A stretch of 38,216 bases of DNA from Parachlamydiales bacterium (GTDB lineage: Bacteria > Chlamydiota > Chlamydiia > Chlamydiales > Parachlamydiaceae): contig JAGVJG010000152.1 of NCBI GenBank assembly GCA_020051235.1, positions 1 through 38,216 on the forward strand. Direction: 5' to 3'. Made by a program: the position numbers and the translations under genes. Of this stretch, positions 23,736-32,318 are shown in pieces. Position 1 is the first letter of the stretch; every line of letters starts with the position of its first letter. The notes beneath the pieces are model-generated. The model was not told the DNA's origin. It was given only the letters and a program-made list of their open reading frames with translations, and searched no databases.

Positions 23736-25148
23736 TTAATTTCTTGCTTGCTGAAGTTGTAAAAGAAAACTTTTACCTCGGCTTTCTAGCTCGGTGACAT
23801 AGGATAGGTCCACATCGAGTTTTTTGTTTTCGAGGACATTCAATAATTTTCTTAACAAGTCGTCGTAGTCCCGTTCATTGTTAAGGGATCCGAGAAAACT
23901 TAATGTAACCGTATCTCCATCCTGATGGATAGCTTGAAACAATTCATCGGTATTTAAATTGTCTAAAATGGAGGGCATGGTGGTGACATCAGGTAAAATA
24001 ATGTCATCCAATCGATTGAGTTTGAAAAAAGTTTTTAAAGAAGGTTTTAAGTGAATCGCAAAAATAGGTTTTTGATTTTGCCTAGCCTTTTTCCAAGTAT
24101 CATAAAGAAAGTAACACCCATAAAGATCGATGTGACGTGTTTTTTCAAAATCAATCACGATTATATCTTGTTCAAGGGCATCTTCAACAACCGGGTGCAT
24201 TTTATCCGATTCTGATTGGTCAAGTAGACAGGGAAGTTTTACAACGGTAATGCTGTTTTTGGGGGAAAGATAAAGATAGGGATATCTTTCGCAGTGATCA
24301 GGGCAATTAGGCTCATGAAGCCAGTTATACCGTAGTTTGTTAAAGTAAAAGACAAAGCTGAGGGGAATTGAGAGCCACAAAAATTTTAAGCCATCCATCA
24401 AATATCTTTTGAATAGACGTTTTGGTTCTTGGATAAGCCTCCAAATCCATTCAAAACCCGAACTTTGCATCCAATGAGGCGCGCGTTTTATCAGTCCCGT
24501 ATATCTTTCGAAGGCGCCGCCTATACCAATGACAACGGGAACTTTTAATTCTGTTTCAACTCGACTAAACCATAGCTCTTGTTTCGGTGATCCCAATTGT
24601 AAAAATAAAAGATCGGTTTGAGAGTTATTGATTTTATCTAAAATCAGATGATCTTTTTGAGGGGCAATTTGCAGCTCTTTGCCATTTAAATGAATATGAG
24701 GCGCTAGCTCTCCTGCAATCTTTAATAGGGGATTTTCCATTAAAAGTTTGCTCGAGCATTTTGTTAAAACGTTTACGTCTCCCCCTAATAGAAAGAGTGA
24801 CTTATGCATTTCAGAAACTGCTTCTGCGAGAATTGGAAATAAATCTTGCCCTGTAACGCGTTCCGGAAGCGGATTTCCAAGTAAACGACTCAGATACACG
24901 AGAGGCATGCCATCTGCGGTTGCTATTTTTGCTTTCCGTAAGACCTTAATAAATTCACGGTCTTTAATAGCCGTCCATCCAATCGCATTGGCGATGAAAT
25001 CTGTGTTTATAGTGGCAATGTAAGAAGGTTTATAGGAGTAGTCTTTAGTCAGTTCCATCGTACTATTTACGGTTTGTTGCCGATTAGTATGATCGATTGG
25101 AACACCTAATAACCAAATTCTTAAAGGCCTATTTTCTGCTTTAACCAT
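23736..25148 (-). CDS. GT26 (WecG/TagA/CpsF) glycosyltransferase fused to STAS-like domains
   Basis: A 470-residue fusion. Residues 10-255 are a GT26 glycosyltransferase, which adds a sugar to a polyprenyl-diphosphate-linked sugar: ATINTDFIANA, ATADGMPLVYLSRLLG, PERVTGQDL, and LQLGSPKQELW (184-193) are the family motifs. A hydrophobic stretch (255-271) follows. Residues 300-400 resemble a STAS (SpoIIAA-like) domain, with HIDLYGCYFLYD in place of the usual DSSG loop, so the phosphorylatable serine is missing. The last 65 residues look like a second, short STAS module with LESRGKSFLL (Ser456). It overlaps the upstream gene by 28 bases. The STAS parts suggest control by the kinase/phosphatase regulator at the head of this operon. 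Confidence 0.75.
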   Translation of the reverse strand: MVKAENRPLRIWLLGVPIDHTNRQQTVNSTMELTKDYSYKPSYIATINTDFIANAIGWTAIKDREFIKVLRKAKIATADGMPLVYLSRLLGNPLPERVTGQDLFPILAEAVSEMHKSLFLLGGDVNVLTKCSSKLLMENPLLKIAGELAPHIHLNGKELQIAPQKDHLILDKINNSQTDLLFLQLGSPKQELWFSRVETELKVPVVIGIGGAFERYTGLIKRAPHWMQSSGFEWIWRLIQEPKRLFKRYLMDGLKFLWLSIPLSFVFYFNKLRYNWLHEPNCPDHCERYPYLYLSPKNSITVVKLPCLLDQSESDKMHPVVEDALEQDIIVIDFEKTRHIDLYGCYFLYDTWKKARQNQKPIFAIHLKPSLKTFFKLNRLDDIILPDVTTMPSILDNLNTDELFQAIHQDGDTVTLSFLGSLNNERDYDDLLRKLLNVLENKKLDVDLSYVTELESRGKSFLLQLQQARN

Positions 25149-26494
25149 CTAAAAAAACACCTTACATCAAAAAGGAAATTTCTATGCACCGCATAATAAG
25201 CATCTGATGCGTATCTTTCATCTTCCGTTTCCCCTTTATCTAAGTCGGCAAGAGTTATAAGTCCTAGACGTGAAGTAAGATAAAGAGATCTCCAGTCGGG
25301 AGGCATTTCTTCAATTTGTTTTAAGTTTCTCGGAGAAGATCCAACAAAATGAATATTTCCTTTTACGACTTCATTCAAAATGGGAAGGTGGCGAAAAAAA
25401 CGATAAATTCCTGATCCTCGATATTGTTTCCATCTAATCATTTCAAATTTCCCTTGATAGGGAAGTAAGACGACATCGTCCTCTTCAAAATCGGGTTTCA
25501 AGAATAATTTTAAAGGTGAGAAGAGAATAATAAGAAAAAGAGCAAAAGCTTTTTCAAACAGACAATACAAAAAATTGTCTTTTTTTGACTCATGAAGCTC
25601 GCTAAGGATGAAATTGTCGGTAATTTTGATTTGAGTTTCATTTTTTAAATCCACTAAGAGGTTTCTGTCCACGTAGGCGTTTTCAATAGCTAGTGATTCT
25701 CCCACATAACTATTTTGAGCGATTACGCTTCCTTTAATTTTTGAGCCTTTGTCGATAAAACAATTGTCTTCGATTACGACTTGAGGGCCTATTACTGTTT
25801 TTTCGCTTAAATTAACGCTTTCACCAATAAAAGCGGGCCCCACAATCTTTGTGCCTGGATGAATAACTACGCCTCGTGAAATCCAAATATCGGGCTCTAC
25901 CATTCGGGCAGAAGTTGGAAATAAGGTATCTCCATGACCTTCATTTATGAGTTTAATATTTGTTTCTCTAAGTTCACTGAAATTTGACATTTTTATGAAC
26001 GGATCACACTTTTTTTTATCTCCTCTAAATAAAGAAGAGATATCCCAGAAATTTTCATCACCTTGTAAATTGCTGATTAATCCCGTTGGAATGGATCCCC
26101 ATCCACTCCAAGAGCCGTTTGCATAATCAAATAATTGTAGTTGATTTTTGGTGAATTCAAAATTTGGGAGTTCATCCCCACGACCAATGATTATACATTC
26201 TTCCGACCAGCCTTTAGCCGTTCCAGAAACAATGCTAAAAGGCCGATTTGGGTTTTGAACTAAATAAAAATCTATCTCTACTCCCCAACGTTCTCCTTCA
26301 AAAACGCGCTCTTCAATCATTTTAGGTAAATGGCATAAAAGCAATTCGATTTTTTTAACGCCTAACCTTGTTAAAGCATCAAATACATAAAAGAGACACG
26401 GCTTTCCAACGATATTTATTAACGGGGTAGGACGATAGTCATTGATGGGTTTGAGCGATTCGTTATATCCGGTGCAATCGATAATCGCTCGCAT
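25121..26494 (-). CDS. Nucleotidyltransferase-like/left-handed helix/sugar-transferase-like fusion
   Basis: A 457-residue three-part protein. Residues 1-190 have the layout of a sugar-nucleotide pyrophosphorylase (RPTPLINIVGKPCLFYVFDA at 21-40), but the GGxGTRL nucleotide loop is replaced by DCTGYNESL, so catalysis is doubtful. Residues 200-290 form hexapeptide repeats of a left-handed beta helix (for example VVIHPGTKIVGPAFIGESVN). Residues 310-457 resemble a polyprenyl-phosphate sugar-1-phosphate transferase: a membrane segment (317-333), YRFFRHLPILNEVVKGNIHF, VGSSPRN where the family has VGPRP, then SRLGLITLADLDKG. These motifs are also eroded. It begins one base after the intact sugar transferase gene, and could be a regulatory or scaffolding partner of it. 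Confidence 0.7.
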   Translation of the reverse strand: MRAIIDCTGYNESLKPINDYRPTPLINIVGKPCLFYVFDALTRLGVKKIELLLCHLPKMIEERVFEGERWGVEIDFYLVQNPNRPFSIVSGTAKGWSEECIIIGRGDELPNFEFTKNQLQLFDYANGSWSGWGSIPTGLISNLQGDENFWDISSLFRGDKKKCDPFIKMSNFSELRETNIKLINEGHGDTLFPTSARMVEPDIWISRGVVIHPGTKIVGPAFIGESVNLSEKTVIGPQVVIEDNCFIDKGSKIKGSVIAQNSYVGESLAIENAYVDRNLLVDLKNETQIKITDNFILSELHESKKDNFLYCLFEKAFALFLIILFSPLKLFLKPDFEEDDVVLLPYQGKFEMIRWKQYRGSGIYRFFRHLPILNEVVKGNIHFVGSSPRNLKQIEEMPPDWRSLYLTSRLGLITLADLDKGETEDERYASDAYYAVHRNFLFDVRCFFRWLKQKIGL

Positions 26495-26495
26495 T

Positions 26496-27212
26496 TCAAT
26501 AGGCCCCTTTGCCGAATATCACAGCCGGTATTGTCTTTAACAGGATAATTAAATCAAGCCAAACGCTTTGACTTTCAATGTAGGCAACATCAAGTCGTAC
26601 TTGATCGGGAAAGGCGATATCGGATCTGCCGCTAACTTGCCAAAGTCCCGTAATTCCGGGAGTAATATCGAGTTTTCTTCGATCCTCTAAACTATATAAC
26701 GCGACTTCATTGGGAAGGGGAGGACGCGGACCCACAAGAGACATGTCCCCTTTTAAAACAGTCCATAATTGAGGTAATTCATCGATACTTGATTTTCTTA
26801 AAAATCGACCTAATTTGGTGATTCTAGGATCGTTTTTCATTTTAAACCATTTACTGGTTTCCTGATCACTCTTCAAAGTTTGCTTTATTTTGTCTGCGTT
26901 AGGAACCATCGTTCTGAATTTGGGGAAATTAAACTCTTGTCCAAATTTGCCCACTCTCTTGGCGATATAAAATACCGGGCCTCCATCCATTTTTACTAAC
27001 AACATAACGATTAATAAAAGCGGAGACAAGGCTACTAAGAAGGCTAGTGAGACGCCAATATCTATAAATCGTTTTAAAAAATGAGCGCCTTTTACAACGA
27101 GTGCCCAAGCAAATTTTTTTCGTTTTAGTATCCAAGAAGATTGAGGAGAAGAGTAACGTTTCTCGAGCTCATGCATAAGCTCGAGTCGTTCTTTTTCCGG
27201 CAGGCGGCTCAT
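26496..27212 (-). CDS. Polyprenyl-phosphate sugar-1-phosphate transferase
   Basis: Monotopic membrane enzyme, 238 residues, that starts exopolysaccharide or O-antigen repeat units by moving a sugar phosphate onto undecaprenyl phosphate. Motifs in order: LKRFIDIGVSLAFLVALSPL (membrane hairpin), FPKFRTM, KLGRFLRKSSIDELPQL, LKGDMSLVGPRP and ITPGITGLWQVSGRSD, all intact and typical of WbaP/ExoY/EpsL proteins. A 45-residue N-terminal extension is charged. It overlaps the regulator gene by one base and is followed after one base by the eroded paralogue fusion, giving two sugar-transferase-like proteins side by side. Sugar specificity cannot be told from sequence. Confidence 0.9.
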   Translation of the reverse strand: MSRLPEKERLELMHELEKRYSSPQSSWILKRKKFAWALVVKGAHFLKRFIDIGVSLAFLVALSPLLLIVMLLVKMDGGPVFYIAKRVGKFGQEFNFPKFRTMVPNADKIKQTLKSDQETSKWFKMKNDPRITKLGRFLRKSSIDELPQLWTVLKGDMSLVGPRPPLPNEVALYSLEDRRKLDITPGITGLWQVSGRSDIAFPDQVRLDVAYIESQSVWLDLIILLKTIPAVIFGKGAY

Positions 27213-29236
27213 TATACTTTAGATGTCGATACCGACTTTAAAGCGTCTTGAGGGGTTGGGAAAATTTCAAAAATTTTGTGCATCGATACCAGCTCAAACA
27301 TAGAGCGAACCGGTTTCGTCATCGAGCATAGTTTCAAATCGCCTTTACTAGCATTTAACTTTCTAAGGACCGATAAAAAACAGCCTAGCCCAGATGAATC
27401 GATAAACTGAAGTTGATGCATATCGAAAATCACATGTTGCACATGAGTTTCATCAATAAGTCTTAAGACTTTTTCTTTAAAATCGGGCGCTTCTTTAGCA
27501 TCCAAGTTTTCTCCTTTCGGAGTGATGATCAAAACGTTATCGATTTGTGAGTGTGCAAAATCCATGGCATCCTCTTCCGTATAATAGGCTTTATAAAGGC
27601 GTAAATGGTTCCACCCCTTTTCTTGTCGCTTTGGAAGATACATCACTTCGTCCATTACTTGACGAACAATATACCAACCATAACCATCTTCCTTGTCTCC
27701 ATAAAAGCTCGGTTCGGAGAGCATTAACGGATCGAAGGTTATGCCACAATCGGATATTTCAACTTTAATCCCTTTTAAATCGTGCTCAGCCTGAATGATA
27801 ATCAGGCCCGAAGGGTTGGTCTTATATCCGTGTTTGACAATATTACAAAATATTTCATTGATCGCAAGTTTGAGATCTTGGCTAAGTCGTTCAGAATCAC
27901 CGGGCGCATCATGGCAGATTTTTTCTACATATTCTCGAACTGCCTGCAGTTGAGAGTAATCGGCAGAGAATTTAGTTTTGCCTCTTTCTCCGAGCTGAAT
28001 TGGAAGAAAATTTTTGATCTTAATTGCTATAAGTGTCAGGTCATCAGCAATTTGAAACTCTCCCTGGTATTGGCTTACCTCTTTTCTAATTAAATCGATT
28101 CTCTCATCTTTTTCAGCGACCTTTTCAAACAAATCTTTAAGTCGTTCAATCCCATAGATTTCGCCTTCTTTTGATTTTGTTTCAGTCACACCGTCTGAAC
28201 AAAATAAAAAGATATCCCCTTCTTCAAAACTCACCTCGTGTGCCTGAAATTCTTGTTCAGAAACGAATCCTAAAGGAAAATGGCTGCCGGGCAAAAAGGA
28301 GGCTTTTTGAGTGCCTGCATGATAATGTAGAGGATGAGTAAATCCTGCATTAATATAGGTAAGCGTTCTTTTCTTAAGATCGAATCGCCCGTATATCAAC
28401 GAAACAAAGTACTCAAGTTTAATAAGTTCTGTTGCAATGGCCTCATGCACTCGAGTCACTATTTGTTTTGTGCTTAAGACATCTTCATGCCAAAACGTTT
28501 CACGATCAAACTTTATTGCGTGGTGAGCAGGAACAGCAAAACGTACAAGCTGAGTTTTTACAGCGGTTCCGACTAAAGCAGCAGGAATGCCTTTGCCCAT
28601 TACATCGCCTACCACTACATCACATAAATGACTTAAGGGGCGGTAGAATTCGAAAAAGTCTCCGTCAATTTCGTCGCTGGGAATAGAGACAGCTTGAACG
28701 TCGACTCCCGGAATATCACTGGGTACATGTCCAAGAAGCAGGGTTTCATGAATTTTTGCCCCGAGCTCCAATTGCTGTTTTAAGCCCTTATGTGTTTGTG
28801 CGAGCTCTTTATGACTTTCTAAGATGAGCTCTTGCATGGCTTTCATCTCTTTTTCAAGCAAGAATCGTTCGGTACACATCCGTATTGTTTGTATTAATAC
28901 GTTTTCATCCCAAGGCTTCGAAAGAAAATGACTGACTTGCCCGATATTGATCGCTCTAACAGCGGTTTCTTGATCGGTGTTTGCGGTTAACAAAATTCGA
29001 ATCGCTTCAGGCCTAAGTTCCTTTGCCTCTTTTAAGACCTCGATCCCTTGCATATCGGGCATTCTCTGGTCGCATAGGATGATGTCAATCGGCTGATCAT
29101 TTAAAATTTCAAGCGCCTCATGTCCTGAAAGAGCAGTAAAAATGAGATATCCTTCGCGCTCCAAGGTCGCTTTTAAAGAAGCAAGGACTAATTTGTCGTC
29201 ATCAACAATTAAAATCGGCTCGAGAGGCGCTGACAT
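27212..29236 (-). CDS. REC-PP2C phosphatase-HATPase-STAS partner-switching regulator
   Basis: A 674-residue protein containing a complete partner-switching circuit. Residues 1-125: response-regulator receiver, LIVDDDKL with phospho-acceptor Asp56 in ILCDQRMPDMQG. About 130-165: coiled coil. 170-400: SpoIIE/RsbU-type PP2C phosphatase (EIDGDFFEFY, VVGDVMGKGIPAALV, LFCSDGVTE, IADDLTLIAI). 415-545: RsbW-like anti-sigma kinase ATPase (AINEIFCNIVKHGY, ISDCGITFDP, DGYGWYIVRQV). 565-670: STAS domain with DSSG at 613-616. Such modules tune an output by reversible serine phosphorylation. It is the first gene of the exopolysaccharide-type operon whose last gene also carries STAS-like domains. The cognate sensor kinase is not in the window. 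rpoN is divergent, 115 bases away. Confidence 0.85.
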   Translation of the reverse strand: MSAPLEPILIVDDDKLVLASLKATLEREGYLIFTALSGHEALEILNDQPIDIILCDQRMPDMQGIEVLKEAKELRPEAIRILLTANTDQETAVRAINIGQVSHFLSKPWDENVLIQTIRMCTERFLLEKEMKAMQELILESHKELAQTHKGLKQQLELGAKIHETLLLGHVPSDIPGVDVQAVSIPSDEIDGDFFEFYRPLSHLCDVVVGDVMGKGIPAALVGTAVKTQLVRFAVPAHHAIKFDRETFWHEDVLSTKQIVTRVHEAIATELIKLEYFVSLIYGRFDLKKRTLTYINAGFTHPLHYHAGTQKASFLPGSHFPLGFVSEQEFQAHEVSFEEGDIFLFCSDGVTETKSKEGEIYGIERLKDLFEKVAEKDERIDLIRKEVSQYQGEFQIADDLTLIAIKIKNFLPIQLGERGKTKFSADYSQLQAVREYVEKICHDAPGDSERLSQDLKLAINEIFCNIVKHGYKTNPSGLIIIQAEHDLKGIKVEISDCGITFDPLMLSEPSFYGDKEDGYGWYIVRQVMDEVMYLPKRQEKGWNHLRLYKAYYTEEDAMDFAHSQIDNVLIITPKGENLDAKEAPDFKEKVLRLIDETHVQHVIFDMHQLQFIDSSGLGCFLSVLRKLNASKGDLKLCSMTKPVRSMFELVSMHKIFEIFPTPQDALKSVSTSKV

Positions 29237-29351
29237 CTATCTATCTCATTATTAACTGATTAATTTGAAAATTCTTAAAAAATCTTATTAAGTCAGAATT
29301 TGGTAAAAAATTTTTATTGTCAATCAGCGTTAGCTATTTCACAATAAAGAT

Positions 29352-30782
29352 ATGAGCTATCCGCTTTCGCAAAATCCATCCCAGCGAAATGAATTAAATA
29401 TAAAGCAAACGCAAAGGCTCATGCTAACGCATGAAATGCAGGCCGCACTTCATCTTTTGCAAATGCCCATACTAGAATTATCTGAATTAATCGAGCATGA
29501 ATTGGAGGAAAACCCGGTACTTGATCTGATTGAAGATGATGGACCCGTCGATGAACAAATCGATGAGGATCATGAAATGGATTTTGAAAGAGATGACTTT
29601 GACGTGTTAAATGAAATTGACGATTCCTTCACCGATTTGATGACCGATTCACCCCAGAGCTCAAGAACTCAAGATGATGATAAGAAACAATCCTATATTG
29701 AGACTTTGACACCCGCACCCCATTCGTTGTTCGATCAATTAATGGAGGAAGCCCATGAAGTCTTTACGACTGAAAGAGAGTTTAAGATTGCCGAATTAAT
29801 AATTGGGAATTTAGAAGACAGCGGGCTTTTTACTTCATCCTTAGAAGATCTTGTTTCGCAAAGTGAATTTTCGAAAGAAGAGATTGATAAGGTTTTACAG
29901 GTGATTAAAACGTTTTACCCTCCCGGAATTGCGGCCTCAAGTACTCAAGAAGCCCTTCTCAGACAGTTGGAGGCTATAAATAAAAAAGGAACACTCGCTT
30001 ATAAAATTATTCAAAATCATTACGATGAGCTCGTTCATAACAAAATTGTTCTGCTAGAAAAAGAATTAAAAGTCAGCGCTCATCGAATCCAAGAAGTGAT
30101 TGAAAAAGAAATCAGGCCTCTAAATTTACATCCGGCAAGTTCAATATCCGATTCACCTACGCCCTATATTACACCCGATGTTGCCATCAGGGAAGTAGAC
30201 GGCCGTTTAGAAGTTTCTGTGAATAATGATCACATGCCTTCGTTAAAGCTAAACCGAAAATATTTAAAACTAATTGAGGAAACAGATCCTGAAACGAAAA
30301 AGTTTGTCCTAGATAAACTCAAGCAAGCCAAATGGTTTATGAGAACCCTTTTACAGCGCGGACAAACGCTTGAACGGATTGCAAAAACGCTCGTTCAAAA
30401 AAATCGGGAGTATTTTTTAGAACCCGAAGGAAAAATGATTCCTTTGACAATGAAGGCTGTTGCGGAAGAGCTTGAACTCCATGAATCAACCATTGCTCGC
30501 GCCGTGATGAACAAATACATCGATACGCCCAAAGGCCTTTTGCCCCTTCGTTACTTTTTCAACTCGACTTTTGAAACCTCTTCGGGAGAAACTCTATCTT
30601 CTCGTTCTGTTAAAGATCTCATCCAAGCCCTAATCGATAAAGAAGACAAAATGCATCCTCTATCCGACGAGAAAATCGCCGAAATTATCCAAAATAAGGG
30701 TATCACCTGCGCACGACGCACCGTCGCCAAGTTCCGCTCCTCCCTCAATATCGGCAACGCCCACCAACGCAAAAAATTCTAA
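29352..30782 (+). CDS. rpoN: RNA polymerase sigma-54 factor
   Basis: Alternative sigma factor that recognises -24/-12 promoters and needs an AAA+ activator. The 476-residue protein has the Gln/Leu-rich region I (QTQRLMLTHEMQAALHLLQM), an acidic region II (about 55-110), the core-binding domain, a helix-turn-helix (LELHESTIARAVMNKYIDTP) and a C-terminal RpoN box ARRTVAKFR (454-462) that contacts the -24 element; the last box residue is Phe-Arg where many factors have Tyr-Arg. Full length, no breaks. The gene is alone on the plus strand, divergent from the partner-switching regulator. A palindromic repeat begins 11 bases after its stop. No strong ribosome site precedes the ATG. Confidence 0.95.
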   Translation: MSYPLSQNPSQRNELNIKQTQRLMLTHEMQAALHLLQMPILELSELIEHELEENPVLDLIEDDGPVDEQIDEDHEMDFERDDFDVLNEIDDSFTDLMTDSPQSSRTQDDDKKQSYIETLTPAPHSLFDQLMEEAHEVFTTEREFKIAELIIGNLEDSGLFTSSLEDLVSQSEFSKEEIDKVLQVIKTFYPPGIAASSTQEALLRQLEAINKKGTLAYKIIQNHYDELVHNKIVLLEKELKVSAHRIQEVIEKEIRPLNLHPASSISDSPTPYITPDVAIREVDGRLEVSVNNDHMPSLKLNRKYLKLIEETDPETKKFVLDKLKQAKWFMRTLLQRGQTLERIAKTLVQKNREYFLEPEGKMIPLTMKAVAEELELHESTIARAVMNKYIDTPKGLLPLRYFFNSTFETSSGETLSSRSVKDLIQALIDKEDKMHPLSDEKIAEIIQNKGITCARRTVAKFRSSLNIGNAHQRKKF

Positions 30783-30792
30783 ACATTACAGA

Positions 30793-31260
30793 TTAACCCG
30801 TGCCCGTGCCCGCGTGCGTGCCCGTGCCCGATTCCCGCTAAACATCGGAAGTACCGCTAAAAAAAGAATGGTTAACTCTTAGTTATTGATTAAGAGCTCA
30901 TTTGATTTTTACTCGAGAGTTGTCAAAAAATGCTGACGCATTTTCCGACGAATGTTCTTGTCGGGGCTGCCGCCCCTGCACCCCGGCCATTTCTGACGTG
31001 CCCAAATCGCGTATATCGCCAAGGGCTCTCGCTCGAATGTGCTAAAGCACACCACAACGCTTGCATACGCAATTTTGGCTACGCCATAAATGGCTCGGGG
31101 CGTCGCTCCGCTCCGCTTTTTTTATGACGACTCTCGAGTAGAAATCTTGTGATCTCTGAATCGATGACTACGAGTTAACAATTTTTTAATTGTTAGCGGT
31201 ACTTCCGATGTTTGACGGGGATCGGGCACGGGCACGCACGCGGGCACGGGCACGGGTTAA
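30793..31260. repeat. Large GTGCCC-armed palindrome, copy 1, with a nested repeat
   Basis: The left arm 30793-30858 (starting TTAACCCGTGCCCGTGCCCG and ending ATCGGAAGTACCGCTA) returns as its reverse complement at 31194-31260 with few changes. Weaker inverted similarity continues inwards (GTTAACTC, TAGT, GATT, AGAG), so the two arms are about 110-135 bases each. Between them lies the GC-rich repeat 30904-31146. The arms sit between the converging 3' ends of rpoN and the PfkB kinase gene, with the stop codons 2-11 bases outside. A related palindrome is at 36486-36678. The stem would be very stable and could end transcription from both sides. Confidence 0.85.
30904..31146 (+). repeat. GC-rich dispersed repeat, copy 2, with terminal inverted repeats
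   Basis: Full copy of the element truncated at 1-183, in the opposite orientation. Its ends form an inverted repeat of about 26 bases: 30904-30930 (core TACTCGAGAGTTGTC) against 31117-31146 (core GACTCTCGAGTA). A TGCTGACGCATTTTCCGACG segment and a GGGGCTGCCGCCCC hairpin lie just inside the left end. The 65-codon open frame through it is broken in the other copy, so it is judged non-coding. Terminal inverted repeats, about 240 bases and no transposase suggest a miniature (MITE-like) element. Confidence 0.75.
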
Positions 31261-31262
31261 TG

Positions 31263-32270
31263 TTATTTCATTTGTTTGAGGATGCGGTTCCAGCATTCGT
31301 CGGGGATTTCGGCGCCGATAACTTGGATAACTTCGCCGCCGGTCAAATGCCCCCAGAGAACTGCTTTTTCAAGTGGAACGCCTGATAAATAGCCGTGGAT
31401 AAATCCGGCCGCAAAAAGATCGCCGGCACCGGTAGCATCCACTATTGAGATGGGAGAAGTGGGGATATGCACGGCTTTATTTTCATAAGCGAGGTAGGCC
31501 CCTTTTTCTCCGGCTGCAACGACAGCAATTTTGCAGATTTTGGCGAGCGCAATAGCTGCTTCTAGCTCATGTTCTTGAACCATTTCATAAGCTTCTTGTT
31601 CATTGCAAAAAACGATATCTACATATTTAGGAAGTAGATAATGAAGCGCGTCACGATGTTTTCTGATAATTTCAAAACTTGAGAGGTCAAATGAGATGCT
31701 GGCGCCTTGATCTTTTGCCATTTTCATCGCTCGTTCAACCATTTCAAGATCGTATAGAGCGTAACCTTCAAGATGAAGGTGTCTTATTTCATCAAATAAA
31801 CAAGGGTTAATATCATCGGCTTTAAGGTCGTTTGTTGCTCCTGGGAGACAGCGCATCGTGCGATCGCCGTCAGGAGTAATTAAGCTTAAAACCTGCATGG
31901 TGGGTTTATCGCTTAAGAGTAGATGAAAATCGACTTTATTATGAATGAGGGCTTTTGTGAAAACGAGGCCTAAATCATCATCACCAATCTTTGCGACAAA
32001 AGCTGTTTTATGATGAAGATGAGAAAGCCCGCGAATGGTGTTACAAGCACTGCCACCCGGATGTATTTCGATAGGGAATGAGCCTAAATCTTTTCTAAGT
32101 TGATTAAAGGAGCCAACATCTATCTGAGAGCTGCCTCCTTTTTCAATTTGATGTTCGACTAAAAAGGATTCAGGAACATGAACGAGTAAATCCGCGCACG
32201 CTCCACCTAAACTTAATACTTCAGCCGCGTACGCAAGTAGAAGCGGACACCAAATAAAAAAATAAAGCAT
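31263..32270 (-). CDS. PfkB-family carbohydrate/nucleoside kinase
   Basis: ATP-dependent sugar or adenosine kinase of the ribokinase fold, 335 residues. Motifs: LSLGGACADLLVHV (substrate region), HPGGSACNTIRGLSHL, VAKIGDDDLGLVF, VVAAGEKGAYL, and DATGAGDLFAAGFIHG (278-293) with catalytic Asp284. The pattern is closest to adenosine kinase-like PfkB proteins. The N-terminus is odd: MLYFFIWCPLLLAYAAE is strongly hydrophobic and signal-like, and no other ATG, GTG or TTG lies between it and the conserved fold. Either the mature kinase starts at an unusual codon or it carries a real leader. No Shine-Dalgarno sequence precedes the ATG. It lies just downstream of topA on the same strand. Confidence 0.85.
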   Translation of the reverse strand: MLYFFIWCPLLLAYAAEVLSLGGACADLLVHVPESFLVEHQIEKGGSSQIDVGSFNQLRKDLGSFPIEIHPGGSACNTIRGLSHLHHKTAFVAKIGDDDLGLVFTKALIHNKVDFHLLLSDKPTMQVLSLITPDGDRTMRCLPGATNDLKADDINPCLFDEIRHLHLEGYALYDLEMVERAMKMAKDQGASISFDLSSFEIIRKHRDALHYLLPKYVDIVFCNEQEAYEMVQEHELEAAIALAKICKIAVVAAGEKGAYLAYENKAVHIPTSPISIVDATGAGDLFAAGFIHGYLSGVPLEKAVLWGHLTGGEVIQVIGAEIPDECWNRILKQMK

Positions 32271-32318
32271 ATTTGGTGACTTAACTTAGGGGAGAAATCT
32301 TTTAAAATCAAATAATTA

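Noticed and set aside
27547-28093. Plus-strand open frames opposite the partner-switching regulator
   Set aside because: They lie within an intact multidomain coding sequence and lack recognisable motifs or ribosome sites.
30930-31127. 65-codon open frame within the GC-rich repeat
   Set aside because: The other copy (1-183) carries indels that break the frame, and there is no ribosome site. It is treated as part of a non-coding repeat.
30793-31260. CRISPR-like array from the GTGCCC repeats
   Set aside because: The repeats form one inverted pair with hexamer slippage, without regular spacers or cas genes.
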